From JAEHCY01 sp964519095 (GTDB taxonomy: Bacteria; Pseudomonadota; Gammaproteobacteria; Chromatiales; Chromatiaceae): a stretch of 20,505 nucleotides of DNA. Each line of letters begins with the position of its first letter. Within the stretch, counting starts at the first letter, position 1. A program made the translations under genes and the position numbers. Below the pieces are notes generated by a model. That model had not been told where the DNA came from, searched no databases, and worked only from the letters and a program-made list of their open reading frames with translations. Of the stretch, positions 1-8,159 are shown one piece after another. The stretch is from the NCBI GenBank assembly GCA_964519095.1, contig CAZFHV010000039.1:1-20505 (forward strand), given 5' to 3'.

Positions 1-1143
1 CCGGTGCCCACCCCCTGGACGGCGGCTGCCCTCCAGCCGGGCCCCGACGGCAGGGTCTGGATCGCGGCCAACAGCCATGAGCAGAACTTCCTCGGTGTCT
101 GGGCGGTGGATCCGCGGCGCCAGGTGCAGCTGATCGGCACCTATCCCGAGGTTGGATTCCATCCCGACGCCGCCCGCTGGGTGGACCTCGAGGGTGACGG
201 CCACCCCGAGCTGCTGGTCGCGGCCGAAGGCAAGACCGAGCTCCAGCTCTGGCGCATCAAGGCATCCGGCGGGGGGCTTGAGCTGGCGGCCAAGACCTCC
301 GCGGGAAATCCCCCCCTCGATGTGCTGGCGGCGGATCTCGACGGCGATGGGCACACCGACCTGGTCACCAGCCCTTACCAGGGCCCTTCCCTGGGATTTT
401 TCTGGGGCCAGGGTGGATTCGAGTTCACGACCACCTGGCTGCCGCCCTTCGAGAAAGGCAAGGAGCAGGTTGACCGGCCCGCGCCCGCGAAGGCCGAGCA
501 GCATCCCCTGGTGGCGGGGGGCGGCGGTGTCCCCGCGGTTGTGGGGTATCTCCAGCAGCATGGGAAGCCGGCCCCACGGCTTTGGGCCGGTCAGGCCCGG
601 GTGGCCGATTGGGACGGGGACGGGCTTCCCGATATACTCTGGAGCGACATCCAGGGCGGCGCCATCCTGTTCGCCAAGAACCTCGGCGGGCGGGCCTTCG
701 AGATGCGACAGCTCAGGCCCCCGGCGGAGGGTAACCCGCGGCAGGTGGCCCTCGCGGATCTCGACGGCGATGGGGCGCTGGACCTGATCGCGGTTCTCGA
801 GACCGGGGGCAAGGCCCTGGTGCTCTACAACGACGGTCGGGGCGGTGTGCGCGATACGGAGGAGATCCCTGCCCCACGCTGGGGATACAGCAACGTGACC
901 GCCGTGGGTGCCCCCTCGCCACTGCTGGTGTTGACCGAGGACCAGATGGTGATCCTCGCTCGCCGGGAGGGTAATGGCTGGCGGCTGCGACAACTCCCCA
1001 CCGGGAGCTTTCCGCTCGATCCCCACCTGATCGACCTCGACGGCGACGGCCATCTGGACCTCCTGGTGGCCCACGCCGGGGGCGACGACGTCGGTATCAC
1101 CTATGGCCCCCTTTGGGAGCGGGCCCAGGAGCTGAAGAAATGA
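1..1143 (+). CDS. FG-GAP/VCBS repeat protein, 5' partial
   Basis: The frame is open from the first base of the window, and the first possible start is a GTG at 4 with no visible ribosome binding site, so the N-terminus probably lies outside. The visible 379 residues carry five calcium-binding loops of the D-x-D/E-G-D-G type, near residues 61, 111, 202, 252 and 344 counted from the GTG. Each is followed by the hydrophobic strand typical of FG-GAP/VCBS beta-propeller blades. Such propellers are normally extracytoplasmic and serve in adhesion or ligand binding. No catalytic motif is visible. Its stop overlaps the start of the parvulin-like gene (ATGA), so the two are probably translated together. 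The partnership with a periplasmic folding factor and the nearby exosortase suggests an exported surface protein; that role is inferred. Confidence 0.8.
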   Translation, partial: PVPTPWTAAALQPGPDGRVWIAANSHEQNFLGVWAVDPRRQVQLIGTYPEVGFHPDAARWVDLEGDGHPELLVAAEGKTELQLWRIKASGGGLELAAKTSAGNPPLDVLAADLDGDGHTDLVTSPYQGPSLGFFWGQGGFEFTTTWLPPFEKGKEQVDRPAPAKAEQHPLVAGGGGVPAVVGYLQQHGKPAPRLWAGQARVADWDGDGLPDILWSDIQGGAILFAKNLGGRAFEMRQLRPPAEGNPRQVALADLDGDGALDLIAVLETGGKALVLYNDGRGGVRDTEEIPAPRWGYSNVTAVGAPSPLLVLTEDQMVILARREGNGWRLRQLPTGSFPLDPHLIDLDGDGHLDLLVAHAGGDDVGITYGPLWERAQELKK

Positions 1144-2084
1144 TGACCAAGCACCCCATCCTTACGGTAGTCCTGCTCGGGCTCTGGTTGGGCGCGGGAG
1201 CGGCGGCCGGGGCCGAAGAGGCGACACCAGCCGCCAAGTTGCGGGAGCGTGCCCGGCTCAACCCGCCCGGGGGGGGCGCGGAAAAACTTCTGGCGCGGGT
1301 GGGGGGGGAGCCGATCAGCGTCGCCACCCTGCGGGAATACGCCAGGCTCAATCCCATCTTCTACTCCCAACTTCAGGTGCCGGGGGGGCCTACGAAGGTG
1401 CTCAACAACCTGATCAACGAACGGCTCCTGGTGCTGGCGGGGGAGCGGCGGGGGATTCCTCGCCCGCCGGAAGACCCCGCGAACGTCGCTTACGCATACG
1501 AGGTCCGCAAGGCACTGATGCAGCCTTGCCCCCCGCCAAGCGAGGCGGGCATCAAGGCCTTCTACGACACCCACCCGGGGCGCTTCTCGACTCCCCTGTA
1601 CCTGCGTCTCTGGCGCCTCGTGCTCGCCGCGGGAGACGATCCCCAGGCCACTTCCGCGAAGCTCCGGGAGCTGCGGGCGCAGATCGAGGCCGGTGGCCTG
1701 GACAAGGCGGCCCTCGCCGACCAGATGTCCCTCGATCCCCTGGGGCGTGGCCGTGGCGGTGATCTGGGTTTCAATCCCGTCGATGGTGTCGACCCCTTGG
1801 TGACGGAGTTGGCGAAGCTGCCCAAGGGGGGGGTCTACGGTCCGGTGGTCCAGGGCCCCACTGTGGCGATCTTCCAGGTGACGGATCGGCGCGAGCCCAT
1901 TCCCGAGCCCTTCGAGAGCGCCCGCAAGCGCGTCGCCGAGGAGCAGCTCCGCCAGTGCAAGGAGGAGGCCTTCACGCGGCTGATCGGCGAGCTCAAGGCG
2001 GAATGGCCGGTGGAGGTCTATGTGGATGACATCGGCATCGTACCGCAGCCACCGCCCGAAGCGGGAGGCAACGCCCGTCCTTGA
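1140..2084 (+). CDS. Parvulin-like (PpiC/EpsD/SurA type) periplasmic peptidyl-prolyl isomerase or chaperone
   Basis: This 314-residue protein begins with a signal peptide (hydrophobic core about residues 7-23, Ala-rich cleavage region near 25). A SurA-like helical N-domain follows (about 45-150), then a parvulin domain (about 150-251). The family segment S-x-D-P...GGDLGF is clear at 197-211, as is the Lys-Gly-Gly before the last strand. The two histidines of active parvulins are not there: the first strand reads LRLWRLVL instead of the usual HILV, and the last reads TVAIFQV instead of GxHIIxV. It may therefore act as a chaperone rather than an isomerase (inference). The ATG at 1140 was chosen because AGGAG at 1127-1131 is well spaced and a longer TTG start would remove the signal peptide from the N-terminus. 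The start overlaps the previous stop, and its own stop overlaps the next gene. Confidence 0.82.
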   Translation: MMTKHPILTVVLLGLWLGAGAAAGAEEATPAAKLRERARLNPPGGGAEKLLARVGGEPISVATLREYARLNPIFYSQLQVPGGPTKVLNNLINERLLVLAGERRGIPRPPEDPANVAYAYEVRKALMQPCPPPSEAGIKAFYDTHPGRFSTPLYLRLWRLVLAAGDDPQATSAKLRELRAQIEAGGLDKAALADQMSLDPLGRGRGGDLGFNPVDGVDPLVTELAKLPKGGVYGPVVQGPTVAIFQVTDRREPIPEPFESARKRVAEEQLRQCKEEAFTRLIGELKAEWPVEVYVDDIGIVPQPPPEAGGNARP

Positions 2085-2683
2085 GCCTGTTCGGCATCCC
2101 CGCCGAGGCCCCGGGCTTTCCGGGCATCGACCGGCTCGGCCTCGGCTGTCGCATAGCGCCCGATGTCTCGGTACTGCGGTATGCAGAGACACCCCCGGGA
2201 CGAATGGGGATTCGGCTCGGGGACGAAGTGAGCCTCTGGCAGGGGGTGCGCCTCGTCATCGGCGATCCCGCGCAGCATCCCGACACGGGCCTGGTGCTGG
2301 GCAACCGCATCATCGTCAATGTCTACAGCTACCTCTCGGGTGAAGGGGGGTTGGAGATCGGGGACGAGGTCCTCATCGGCAGCCACGCCCATCTGCTCTC
2401 CGCCGGGCACCTGATCGACCAGGGGCATGCGAGCATCTGGCGAAACCCCATCTCCTACGGCCGTATCCGCATTGGCGAGGGCGCCTGGATCGGCGCGTCC
2501 GCACTGGTGCTGCCCGGCGTGACCATCGGCGAGGGCGCGGTGGTGGGGGCGGGGGCGGTGGTCACCCGGGACGTGCCCCCGTTCGCCATCGCCGTGGGAA
2601 GCCCGGCGCGGGTGGTACGATACCGAAGGGGGTTTTCCGCTCCCCGATTCCGCTGGCTTGCGCGCCTATTCAGCCGGCGTTAG
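2081..2683 (+). CDS. Left-handed beta-helix (hexapeptide repeat) acyltransferase
   Basis: The 200-residue product is built of hexapeptide repeats (I/L/V-G-x-x-x-x), clearest at about 91-100 and 131-160, including IGEGAWIGASALVLPGV. It ends with the PPFAIAVGSPARVVR segment common to CatB/NodL/LacA-type O-acetyltransferases. Histidines at 102, 104 and 110 are candidate catalytic bases. Such enzymes move an acetyl or other acyl group from acyl-CoA to a sugar or other small acceptor, usually as trimers in the cytoplasm. The start is a TTG whose last two bases begin the TGA of the preceding gene, with GGGAGG about 13 bases upstream, which implies translational coupling. The 3' end overlaps the convergent exosortase-associated gene by 18 bases. 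The acceptor is unknown; modification of a surface polysaccharide or glycan is a guess from the neighbourhood. Confidence 0.8.
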   Translation: MSLFGIPAEAPGFPGIDRLGLGCRIAPDVSVLRYAETPPGRMGIRLGDEVSLWQGVRLVIGDPAQHPDTGLVLGNRIIVNVYSYLSGEGGLEIGDEVLIGSHAHLLSAGHLIDQGHASIWRNPISYGRIRIGEGAWIGASALVLPGVTIGEGAVVGAGAVVTRDVPPFAIAVGSPARVVRYRRGFSAPRFRWLARLFSRR

Positions 2684-3295
2684 CCGACGGGGGCCCGCCG
2701 GGGCACCCTCCTTGCCGCCGGGCCCGATCAGCTCTCCGAGCCACTCCCGATAGAGCAGGAGCCAGAGCAGGATCGGTAGCACGCGAGGCAGCAGTTGGAA
2801 GCCCAGAAAATGCAAGTAGCGCACCAGGGTATCGGTCGCGGCGGGCGAGCCGAAAAGCTCCAGGCGCTGGAAGCCTTTCTCGAACTGGAAACTGAATAAC
2901 AGGCTCGCGAGGATGCTCAGGCAGACCCCTGCGATCAGGACCACCAGACCCAGGGCCAAGCGGGTGCGGTGCTGCCGCCAGGTGGCATCGGAGGCGATTG
3001 CGAGAGCCGCAAACAGGGGTATGCTGTAGGAATAGGTGAAGGGATTCAGTGCCACCCCTTGATTGGGCTGACCTGTCGCCGCGGCCTCGCCGACCGCCCG
3101 CGTCAGTACCAATAGGCTGGCACCTGAGGCTTGTACCTTCACGAAGGACGTGGGCCACACCAGCCGCAGCACCGGATCGAGCAGGTCCGCTAGCAAGGGC
3201 ACCAGCCATACGAGGGTCTGGTACCAAGCGAAGAAAAAAGCGGGCAGCAACACCAGGACCTGCCCCAGCAGGGATAGAACCGGTCGGATTCTCAC
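2666..3295 (-). CDS. Exosortase H-associated membrane protein
   Basis: The 209-residue product is largely hydrophobic, with probable membrane segments near residues 8-37, 92-106, 113-135 and 165-182, and a periplasmic-looking loop containing QGVALNPFTYSYSIPLF. This matches the small membrane protein family found next to xrtH. The open frame extends upstream to 3433, but those residues would overlap the xrtH coding sequence. The GTG at 3295 overlaps the TGA of xrtH (GTGA), which fits a translationally coupled pair. Its role is not established; it probably helps XrtH process or handle substrates. No strong ribosome binding site is visible. Confidence 0.75.
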   Translation of the reverse strand: MRIRPVLSLLGQVLVLLPAFFFAWYQTLVWLVPLLADLLDPVLRLVWPTSFVKVQASGASLLVLTRAVGEAAATGQPNQGVALNPFTYSYSIPLFAALAIASDATWRQHRTRLALGLVVLIAGVCLSILASLLFSFQFEKGFQRLELFGSPAATDTLVRYLHFLGFQLLPRVLPILLWLLLYREWLGELIGPGGKEGAPAGPRRLTPAE

Positions 3296-3801
3296 GTGGC
3301 AGAGGGGCCGGGAGCGGCGGGGCCAGGGCGCGCCGCTCCGCGCGTCCAGGTCAGGAAGACGCCCAGAGTGGCCACGATGATCAAGACCGGCCAGAGATAT
3401 TGGTGCGCCCACTTGAAAACCGGCTCGTTCCACTGGCCAAGGTAGAAGAGCGTGATGATGCGCAGGAGGTTGAGGCCCTGGATGGTCAGGAACCCCAGCA
3501 GCAGACCTCGCGCCTTGGCCCTCCAGGTGGCGGGGAAGCTGAATACGGCGCTCAGGAGCAGCAGGGTCACCTCCAGGCCGTTACAGTCGTTCTCCACTGC
3601 CACCGAGAAACCGCTCTCGGGATTGGATAGCACGTTGCCGAATAGCTGCACCTGGGCGCCGATCGGCTGGAGCACCGCGAAGCTGGCGGAGGCCAATAGC
3701 TGATTCCAGGGTTTGAGCACCCACTGCTGGACCTGCTCGAGATTGAAGACCAGGGAGAGGCCGAGGAGGAGGCCGAGAAAAAGGGAAAGGTAGCGGATCA
3801 T
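3292..3801 (-). CDS. xrtH: Exosortase H (XrtH), IPTLxxWG-CTERM-type transpeptidase
   Basis: The 169-residue integral membrane protein has the exosortase catalytic triad in the expected order: Cys73 in NDCNGLE, Arg114 in NLLR and His133 in WAHQYLWP. Around five hydrophobic segments surround these (about 3-20, 35-55, 75-90, 97-120 and 136-152). The short length and the form of the Cys motif fit XrtH, the compact exosortase linked to IPTLxxWG-CTERM targets, rather than the longer PEP-CTERM exosortases. Exosortases cleave C-terminal sorting signals of exported proteins at the cytoplasmic membrane and probably attach them to an envelope component. The gene is read from the 3802-4097 intergenic region and is followed by its associated membrane protein. 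No protein in the window shows the matching C-terminal signal. Confidence 0.85.
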   Translation of the reverse strand: MIRYLSLFLGLLLGLSLVFNLEQVQQWVLKPWNQLLASASFAVLQPIGAQVQLFGNVLSNPESGFSVAVENDCNGLEVTLLLLSAVFSFPATWRAKARGLLLGFLTIQGLNLLRIITLFYLGQWNEPVFKWAHQYLWPVLIIVATLGVFLTWTRGAARPGPAAPGPSAT

Positions 3802-4097
3802 CTTGGGCCCAGGGGTGTTCGGTGTGCCGGCCGAAGCGCAGCCGGTGACTGTTCATGGCCTTGTCCCCTGTCCGTGCCCAAGGGGGAAGGGGCGGCCGGC
3901 CAGGTCACGGGTCGCGGCGAGACCGACCCGCCGGAGAACAGACGTCGAGATGGACAAGTCGCTTGGGAGCGGGGTCATCGGGACTCCCAACGTGGTAAGA
4001 ACGCCTCTAATCCGCGGGCAGCTCCTGAATGCCCCAGGCAAGTCCCCGCGATTTTGGGTGACTTCATCGGGTAGCGAGACAAGTCCTCCCCCTCACC
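3802..4097. other. Intergenic region between divergent xrtH and glycosyltransferase genes
   Basis: This 296-base gap must hold the promoters for xrtH (minus) and the glycosyltransferase (plus). A short inverted repeat, CGGGTCG/CGACCCG, lies at 3908-3930 with a 9-base loop. Several open frames cross it, but none has recognisable protein character. I see no convincing -35/-10 pair. Confidence 0.4.
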
Positions 4098-5051
4098 ATG
4101 CAATCCCATCATAGAGCAGGGTCCTTTGTCGAGGCAGAATTGGAGACCGAGCCCCAACCTATCCTGAGCGCGGTGATCGTCAACTTCAACGCCGGCCCGC
4201 TCATCGCCCGGGCCATCGATGGGGTGCTCGCGACCTCCCTGCCCACCGAGGTCATCGTCAGCGATAACGGCTCCAGCGAAGGCAGCCTGGCGCCAGTGCT
4301 GACACTCGCCGACGGCGACCCCCGGGTCAAGGTGCTACGCAACGGTGCCAATCTGGGTTTCGCCCGGGCCAACAACCTCGCCTTCGCCCAGAGCAGGGGT
4401 GCGTATCTCCTGGTGCTCAATCCGGACTGCATACCCCAACCCGGGGCCATAGAGCGGGTGGTCGAGGTGCTCGGGTCCAATCCGGCGGCCGGTATGGCGG
4501 GGTGCCTCATCCAGAATCCGGACGGCAGCGAGCAGCGGGGGTGTCGCCGTCGCCTTCCCACCCCTCTGGCCAGTCTGGCGGTCTTTCTCCGTCTGGACCG
4601 GGTGGGGGCATCCCGTGGGGCGGTGAACCTGAATCGCGAGCCCCTCCCGACGGAGCCCGTCGCGGTAGAGGCCATCTCCGGGGCCTTCATGCTGGTCCGG
4701 CGCCAGGCAGTGGAGACGGTTGGGCCTTTCGATGAAGGCTATTTCCTCCATTGCGAGGACCTGGACTGGTGCGCGCGTTTCCACCAGGCCGGCTGGAAGA
4801 TCCTCTTCGTTCCCGACGCGCAGGCGGTCCATTTCCAAGGGGGGTGCAGCCGGGACCGGCCGTTGTTCGTGCTCTGGCACAAGCACCGGGGCATGGCGCG
4901 GTTCTATCGCAAGTTTCAGGCACGACAGTATGGGCTGGCCTTCGGCGCCCTGGTGATGCTGGGGATCTGGGGCCGCTTCACCCTGCTGGCGGTACCCGCC
5001 CTGGTACGCGCACTCTTCCGGAGGGGTCCCGCGTCCCGCTCGCGCGTATAA
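4098..5051 (+). CDS. Glycosyltransferase family 2, WbbL/rhamnosyltransferase-like
   Basis: The 317-residue product has a GT-A fold glycosyltransferase signature: SAVIVNFN at the first strand (about 24-31), SDNGSS at 55-60, NLGFARANN near 85-93, the NPD nucleotide-sugar/metal site at 108-110, and the acidic acceptor-site motif FLHCEDLDW at 217-225. The arrangement is that of WbbL-like enzymes, which add rhamnose or a related sugar to a lipid-linked acceptor at the membrane. A hydrophobic C-terminal segment (about 280-300) could anchor it. There is no good ribosome binding site before the ATG at 4098. A TTG at 4140 preceded by GAGG is an alternative start and would keep the whole domain. It is read away from xrtH and converges on ubiB with a 27-base gap. 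Confidence 0.85.
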   Translation: MQSHHRAGSFVEAELETEPQPILSAVIVNFNAGPLIARAIDGVLATSLPTEVIVSDNGSSEGSLAPVLTLADGDPRVKVLRNGANLGFARANNLAFAQSRGAYLLVLNPDCIPQPGAIERVVEVLGSNPAAGMAGCLIQNPDGSEQRGCRRRLPTPLASLAVFLRLDRVGASRGAVNLNREPLPTEPVAVEAISGAFMLVRRQAVETVGPFDEGYFLHCEDLDWCARFHQAGWKILFVPDAQAVHFQGGCSRDRPLFVLWHKHRGMARFYRKFQARQYGLAFGALVMLGIWGRFTLLAVPALVRALFRRGPASRSRV

Positions 5052-5078
5052 CCCGGCCGGACGATGCCGAGCCGATCT

Positions 5079-6737
5079 TCAGCCCAGGTGCCGCAGCCAG
5101 CTCCCGATCAGGCCTACCAGTCCCGCCACCAGGAGCACCCCGCCCAGGGTGGTGAGGGTCTCGGCGGAGACCAGCGGGTTGGACTGAGCCAGGCACAGCA
5201 GTGCCCCGGCCACCAGCAGGGCCCCGGCGATCACCCCCTCCTGGGTGCGCTGGACGGCCCGATCCAGATCCTGGCGCAGCCGCTGGAGCTCTCGCAACTC
5301 CCGCGCCTCCTCGCTGGGGTGCTGCTGGGCGGCCCGCAGGGCGCCGTAGAGGAGCTGGGGCAGCTCCGGGAGCTGCTCCGAGAGGGGGGGCAGGGTCTTG
5401 CCTAGGCGCCGCAGGAAACCCCGGGCGCCGAGCTGCTCCTTCATCCAGCGCTCCATGAAGGGTTTGGCGGTGGACCAGAGATCCAGCTCGGGGTAGAGCT
5501 GCCGCCCCAGCCCCTCGATGTTGAGGAGCGTCTTCTGCAGCAGCACCAGCTGCGGCTGCACCTCCATGTTGAAGCGTCGGGCGGTCTGGAACAGCCGTAG
5601 CAGGAAATGCCCGAAGGAGATCTCGCTCAGGGGCTTCTGGAAGATGGGCTCGGAGACGGTGCGGATGGCCGCCTCGAACTCCTCCACCCGGGTCCCCTCG
5701 GGCACCCAGCCCGAGGCCACGTGCAGCTCTGCCACCCGCCGGTAGTCGCGGTTGAAGAAGGCCAGCAGATTCTCCGCCAGGTAGCGCTGGTCCTCGGTGG
5801 TGAGGGTGCCCATGATGCCGAAGTCCACCGCGATGTAGCGCCCGCTCGGCTCCACGAAGATGTTGCCGGGGTGCATGTCGGCGTGGAAGAAGTTGTCGCG
5901 GAACACCTGGGTGAAGAAGATCTCCACCCCCCGCTCACCCAGGAGCTGCATGCTGACTCCCTGGGCCTTGAGGGCGTCCACCTCGCTCACGGGGGTGCCG
6001 TAGATGCGCTCCATCACCATCACGTTGCGGCTGGTGAAGTCCCAGAAGACCTCCGGGACGTAGAGGGCCTCGCTGCCGAGAAAGTTGCGTCTAAGCTGGG
6101 CCGCGTTTGCGGCCTCGCGCATCAGATCCAGCTCATCGAGGATGGTCTTCTCGTATTCCTTGACCACCTCCAGGGGGCGCAGGCGCCGACCATCGGGCCA
6201 GTAGCGCTGGGCCAGCCCGGCGATGATGTACAGGAGACCGAGATCCCGGCGGATCACGCGCTCGATGTCGGGCCTCAGCACCTTGACCACCACCGCCCGG
6301 CCGTCCTTGAGGCGGGCGGCGTGCACCTGGGCCACGGAGGCGGAGGCCAGGGGCCGCTCGTCGAAATCGTCGAGTACCTCGCCGACCGGCCTGCCGAAGG
6401 CCCGCTCCACCAGGGTGCGGGCTTGATCGCCCGGAAAGGGGGGGACCTGGTCCTGGAGCTTGGCCAGCTCATCGGCCAGGTCGTCGGGCAGGAGGTCGCG
6501 GCGGGTGGAGAGGATCTGCCCGAACTTGACGAAGATGGGACCCAGGTCCTCCAGCACCCGGCGGATGCGCACCGGATAGGGCGGCAGGGGGCCCCGGAAC
6601 CAATACCAGGGAGAGAGGTAGAGCAGGAAGCGCAGCGGGCGCAACAGATGGGTGGCGAGGATGACCTCGTCGAGACCGTGGCGTAGCAGCACCCGGTTGA
6701 TGTGCAACAGCCGCAGGGTCTCGGAGGGGCGGATCAT
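5079..6737 (-). CDS. ubiB: UbiB, ABC1/ADCK-family ATPase for ubiquinone biosynthesis
   Basis: The 552-residue length is normal for UbiB (E. coli about 546). It shows the family's KxGQ motif (K71-F-G-Q74), the Ala-rich nucleotide loop (ASASVAQVHA, about 131-140), the lysine of VVVKVLRP near 152, the HADMHPGN catalytic loop (285-292) and VDFG (304-307). Two hydrophobic helices close the protein (about 500-548), as expected for membrane anchoring. UbiB is an atypical protein-kinase-like ATPase required for ubiquinone synthesis, thought to act on lipid intermediates or on the Ubi complex. It is the third gene of ubiE-ubiJ-ubiB, 12 bases after ubiJ, the same order as in E. coli. Confidence 0.96.
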   Translation of the reverse strand: MIRPSETLRLLHINRVLLRHGLDEVILATHLLRPLRFLLYLSPWYWFRGPLPPYPVRIRRVLEDLGPIFVKFGQILSTRRDLLPDDLADELAKLQDQVPPFPGDQARTLVERAFGRPVGEVLDDFDERPLASASVAQVHAARLKDGRAVVVKVLRPDIERVIRRDLGLLYIIAGLAQRYWPDGRRLRPLEVVKEYEKTILDELDLMREAANAAQLRRNFLGSEALYVPEVFWDFTSRNVMVMERIYGTPVSEVDALKAQGVSMQLLGERGVEIFFTQVFRDNFFHADMHPGNIFVEPSGRYIAVDFGIMGTLTTEDQRYLAENLLAFFNRDYRRVAELHVASGWVPEGTRVEEFEAAIRTVSEPIFQKPLSEISFGHFLLRLFQTARRFNMEVQPQLVLLQKTLLNIEGLGRQLYPELDLWSTAKPFMERWMKEQLGARGFLRRLGKTLPPLSEQLPELPQLLYGALRAAQQHPSEEARELRELQRLRQDLDRAVQRTQEGVIAGALLVAGALLCLAQSNPLVSAETLTTLGGVLLVAGLVGLIGSWLRHLG

Positions 6738-6749
6738 CCCGGCGCCCGA

Positions 6750-7373
6750 TCAACCCTGGGGCTCGGCCTGCCGACGCTCCAGCCGGGTGAGGCGCGCGGC
6801 CAGGCGCTCCACATCGTCACGCAGGCCCTCCACCTCCGCGGCGAAGTCGCTCACCTCCGCGGCGGTCGGCAGGAGGCCCAGCTCCTCCTGGAGGTATTCC
6901 TGGAGGTTGGCGCGGAAGGTGTCGGCCGTGCCCCCTGCCCAGCGGCCCAGTCCCCGGACGAGGCGACCCGCCTGATGAGCAATGGGATCGCCGGTGAGGC
7001 GCGACAGTTGCTCCTCCCAGTCGATATCCAGCTGGGCCCAGAGGGCACCGAAGCGTTGGGCCGTCTCCGTGTCCCCCTCGACACTGACCGCCCCGGAGAA
7101 GAGCGCCTGCTCCCCCTTGTCCCCCAAACCCAGGCGCGCCAGGGCGAGCGGGCTGCCCCGCAGCAGGCAATCGGGCTCCCCCTCCCAATGCCCCAGGACC
7201 TGCAGGCCGGCGGGGCCGGGGATGAAAGTGAGGCGCAGGGCCGAGGCCGGGAGCTCGAGGACGATGACCCGGCCGTGGAGGGCGGCGAGTCGCGCGGGGC
7301 TATCGGGGTCCAGGCGCAGGTAACGGTTGAGGGAGGCCTCCAGCAGGGCGATGGCGGGCTCGAGGGCGGACAC
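6750..7373 (-). CDS. ubiJ: UbiJ, SCP2-domain ubiquinone biosynthesis accessory factor
   Basis: The 207-residue product has an N-terminal SCP2-type lipid-binding domain (about 14-115) with the pattern VIVLELPASALRLTF...GLQVLG, and a C-terminal coiled coil (about 165-203) of heptads rich in Leu, Glu and Arg. UbiJ binds polyprenyl intermediates and organises the soluble Ubi complex together with UbiK. The open frame runs upstream to 7547 inside ubiE, but GTG at 7373 lies just 5 bases after the ubiE stop and gives the usual UbiJ length (E. coli about 201). The position between ubiE and ubiB supports the call more strongly than sequence alone, since this family diverges quickly. Confidence 0.9.
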   Translation of the reverse strand: MSALEPAIALLEASLNRYLRLDPDSPARLAALHGRVIVLELPASALRLTFIPGPAGLQVLGHWEGEPDCLLRGSPLALARLGLGDKGEQALFSGAVSVEGDTETAQRFGALWAQLDIDWEEQLSRLTGDPIAHQAGRLVRGLGRWAGGTADTFRANLQEYLQEELGLLPTAAEVSDFAAEVEGLRDDVERLAARLTRLERRQAEPQG

Positions 7374-7378
7374 GGGGG

Positions 7379-8128
7379 CTAGAGCTTGAAGCCGCGGTGG
7401 ATCGCCACGATGCCGCCGGTGAGGTTGAAGTAGTCGCAGCGCTCCAGCCCCGCCTGCTCCAGCATCCCCTTGAGGGTCTCCTGGTCGGGGTGCATGCGGA
7501 TGGACTCGGCCAGGTAGCGGTAGCTCTCCGCATCCTGGGTCACCCACTGGCCCAGTGTGGGGAGCACATTAAAGGAGTAAAGATCATAGAGCCTCTGCAG
7601 GGGCGTGCTGGTGGGGTGGGAGAACTCCAGGATCAGCACCCGGCCACCGGGCTTGAGGGCCGCCCGCATGGCCTCCAGCGCCCGCTCCTTGTGGGTCAGG
7701 TTGCGCAGGCCGAAGCCGATGCTGATGCAGTCGAAGCGGTTGTCGGCGAAGGGCAGCCGCTCCGCGTCGGCCTGGACGTAGGCCACATTCCCTACCACGC
7801 CCTCGTCGGTGAGCCGGTCGCGCCCACGCCCCAACATGGCGGCGTTGATGTCGCTGCTGACCACCAGCCCCTCGGGCCCCACCAACCCCGCCAGGCGCTC
7901 CGTGATGTCCCCCGTGCCGGCGGCCAGGTCGAGGACGGTCTGCCCGCGCCGCACCCCGGAGAGCTCGATGGCGGCGCGCTTCCAAAGCCGGTGGATGCCG
8001 AGCGACATCAGGTCGTTCATCAGGTCGTAGCGGTCCACCACCGAATCGAACACGGCGCGCACCTGACGGGCCTTTTCCTCCACCGGGATGCGCCGGTAGC
8101 CAAAGTGGGTGGTCTGCTGGTCGGACAT
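7379..8128 (-). CDS. ubiE: UbiE, ubiquinone/menaquinone biosynthesis C-methyltransferase
   Basis: The 249-residue product starts MSDQQTTHFGYRRIP, resembling other UbiE proteins. It has the class I methyltransferase SAM-binding motif VLDLAAGTGD at 65-74, the UbiE signature VVDRYDLMNDLMSLGIHRLWK upstream of it, and the second signature around RVLILEFSHP and YSFNVLP. It transfers a methyl group from SAM to the benzoquinol (and in some bacteria demethylmenaquinol) ring. A GTG at 8161 would add 11 residues; ATG at 8128 was chosen because it gives the family N-terminus. No clear Shine-Dalgarno is visible for either. It is the first gene of ubiE-ubiJ-ubiB. Confidence 0.95.
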   Translation of the reverse strand: MSDQQTTHFGYRRIPVEEKARQVRAVFDSVVDRYDLMNDLMSLGIHRLWKRAAIELSGVRRGQTVLDLAAGTGDITERLAGLVGPEGLVVSSDINAAMLGRGRDRLTDEGVVGNVAYVQADAERLPFADNRFDCISIGFGLRNLTHKERALEAMRAALKPGGRVLILEFSHPTSTPLQRLYDLYSFNVLPTLGQWVTQDAESYRYLAESIRMHPDQETLKGMLEQAGLERCDYFNLTGGIVAIHRGFKL

Positions 8129-8159
8129 GGGGATCGCGGGGCGAGGGGAAGCGGCGGCC

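Noticed and set aside
1101..2192. 363-codon minus-strand open frame opposite the parvulin gene
   Set aside because: It is the shadow of a real gene in GC-rich DNA: no domain, no start signal, and the plus strand encodes a signal peptide and parvulin domain.
3803..4114. Small open frames in the xrtH-glycosyltransferase intergenic region
   Set aside because: No ribosome binding sites, no hydrophobic or domain pattern, and several overlapping frames are equally open.
5607..6686. Long plus-strand open frame opposite ubiB
   Set aside because: Antisense artefact of GC-rich codon usage; ubiB with all catalytic motifs occupies the other strand.
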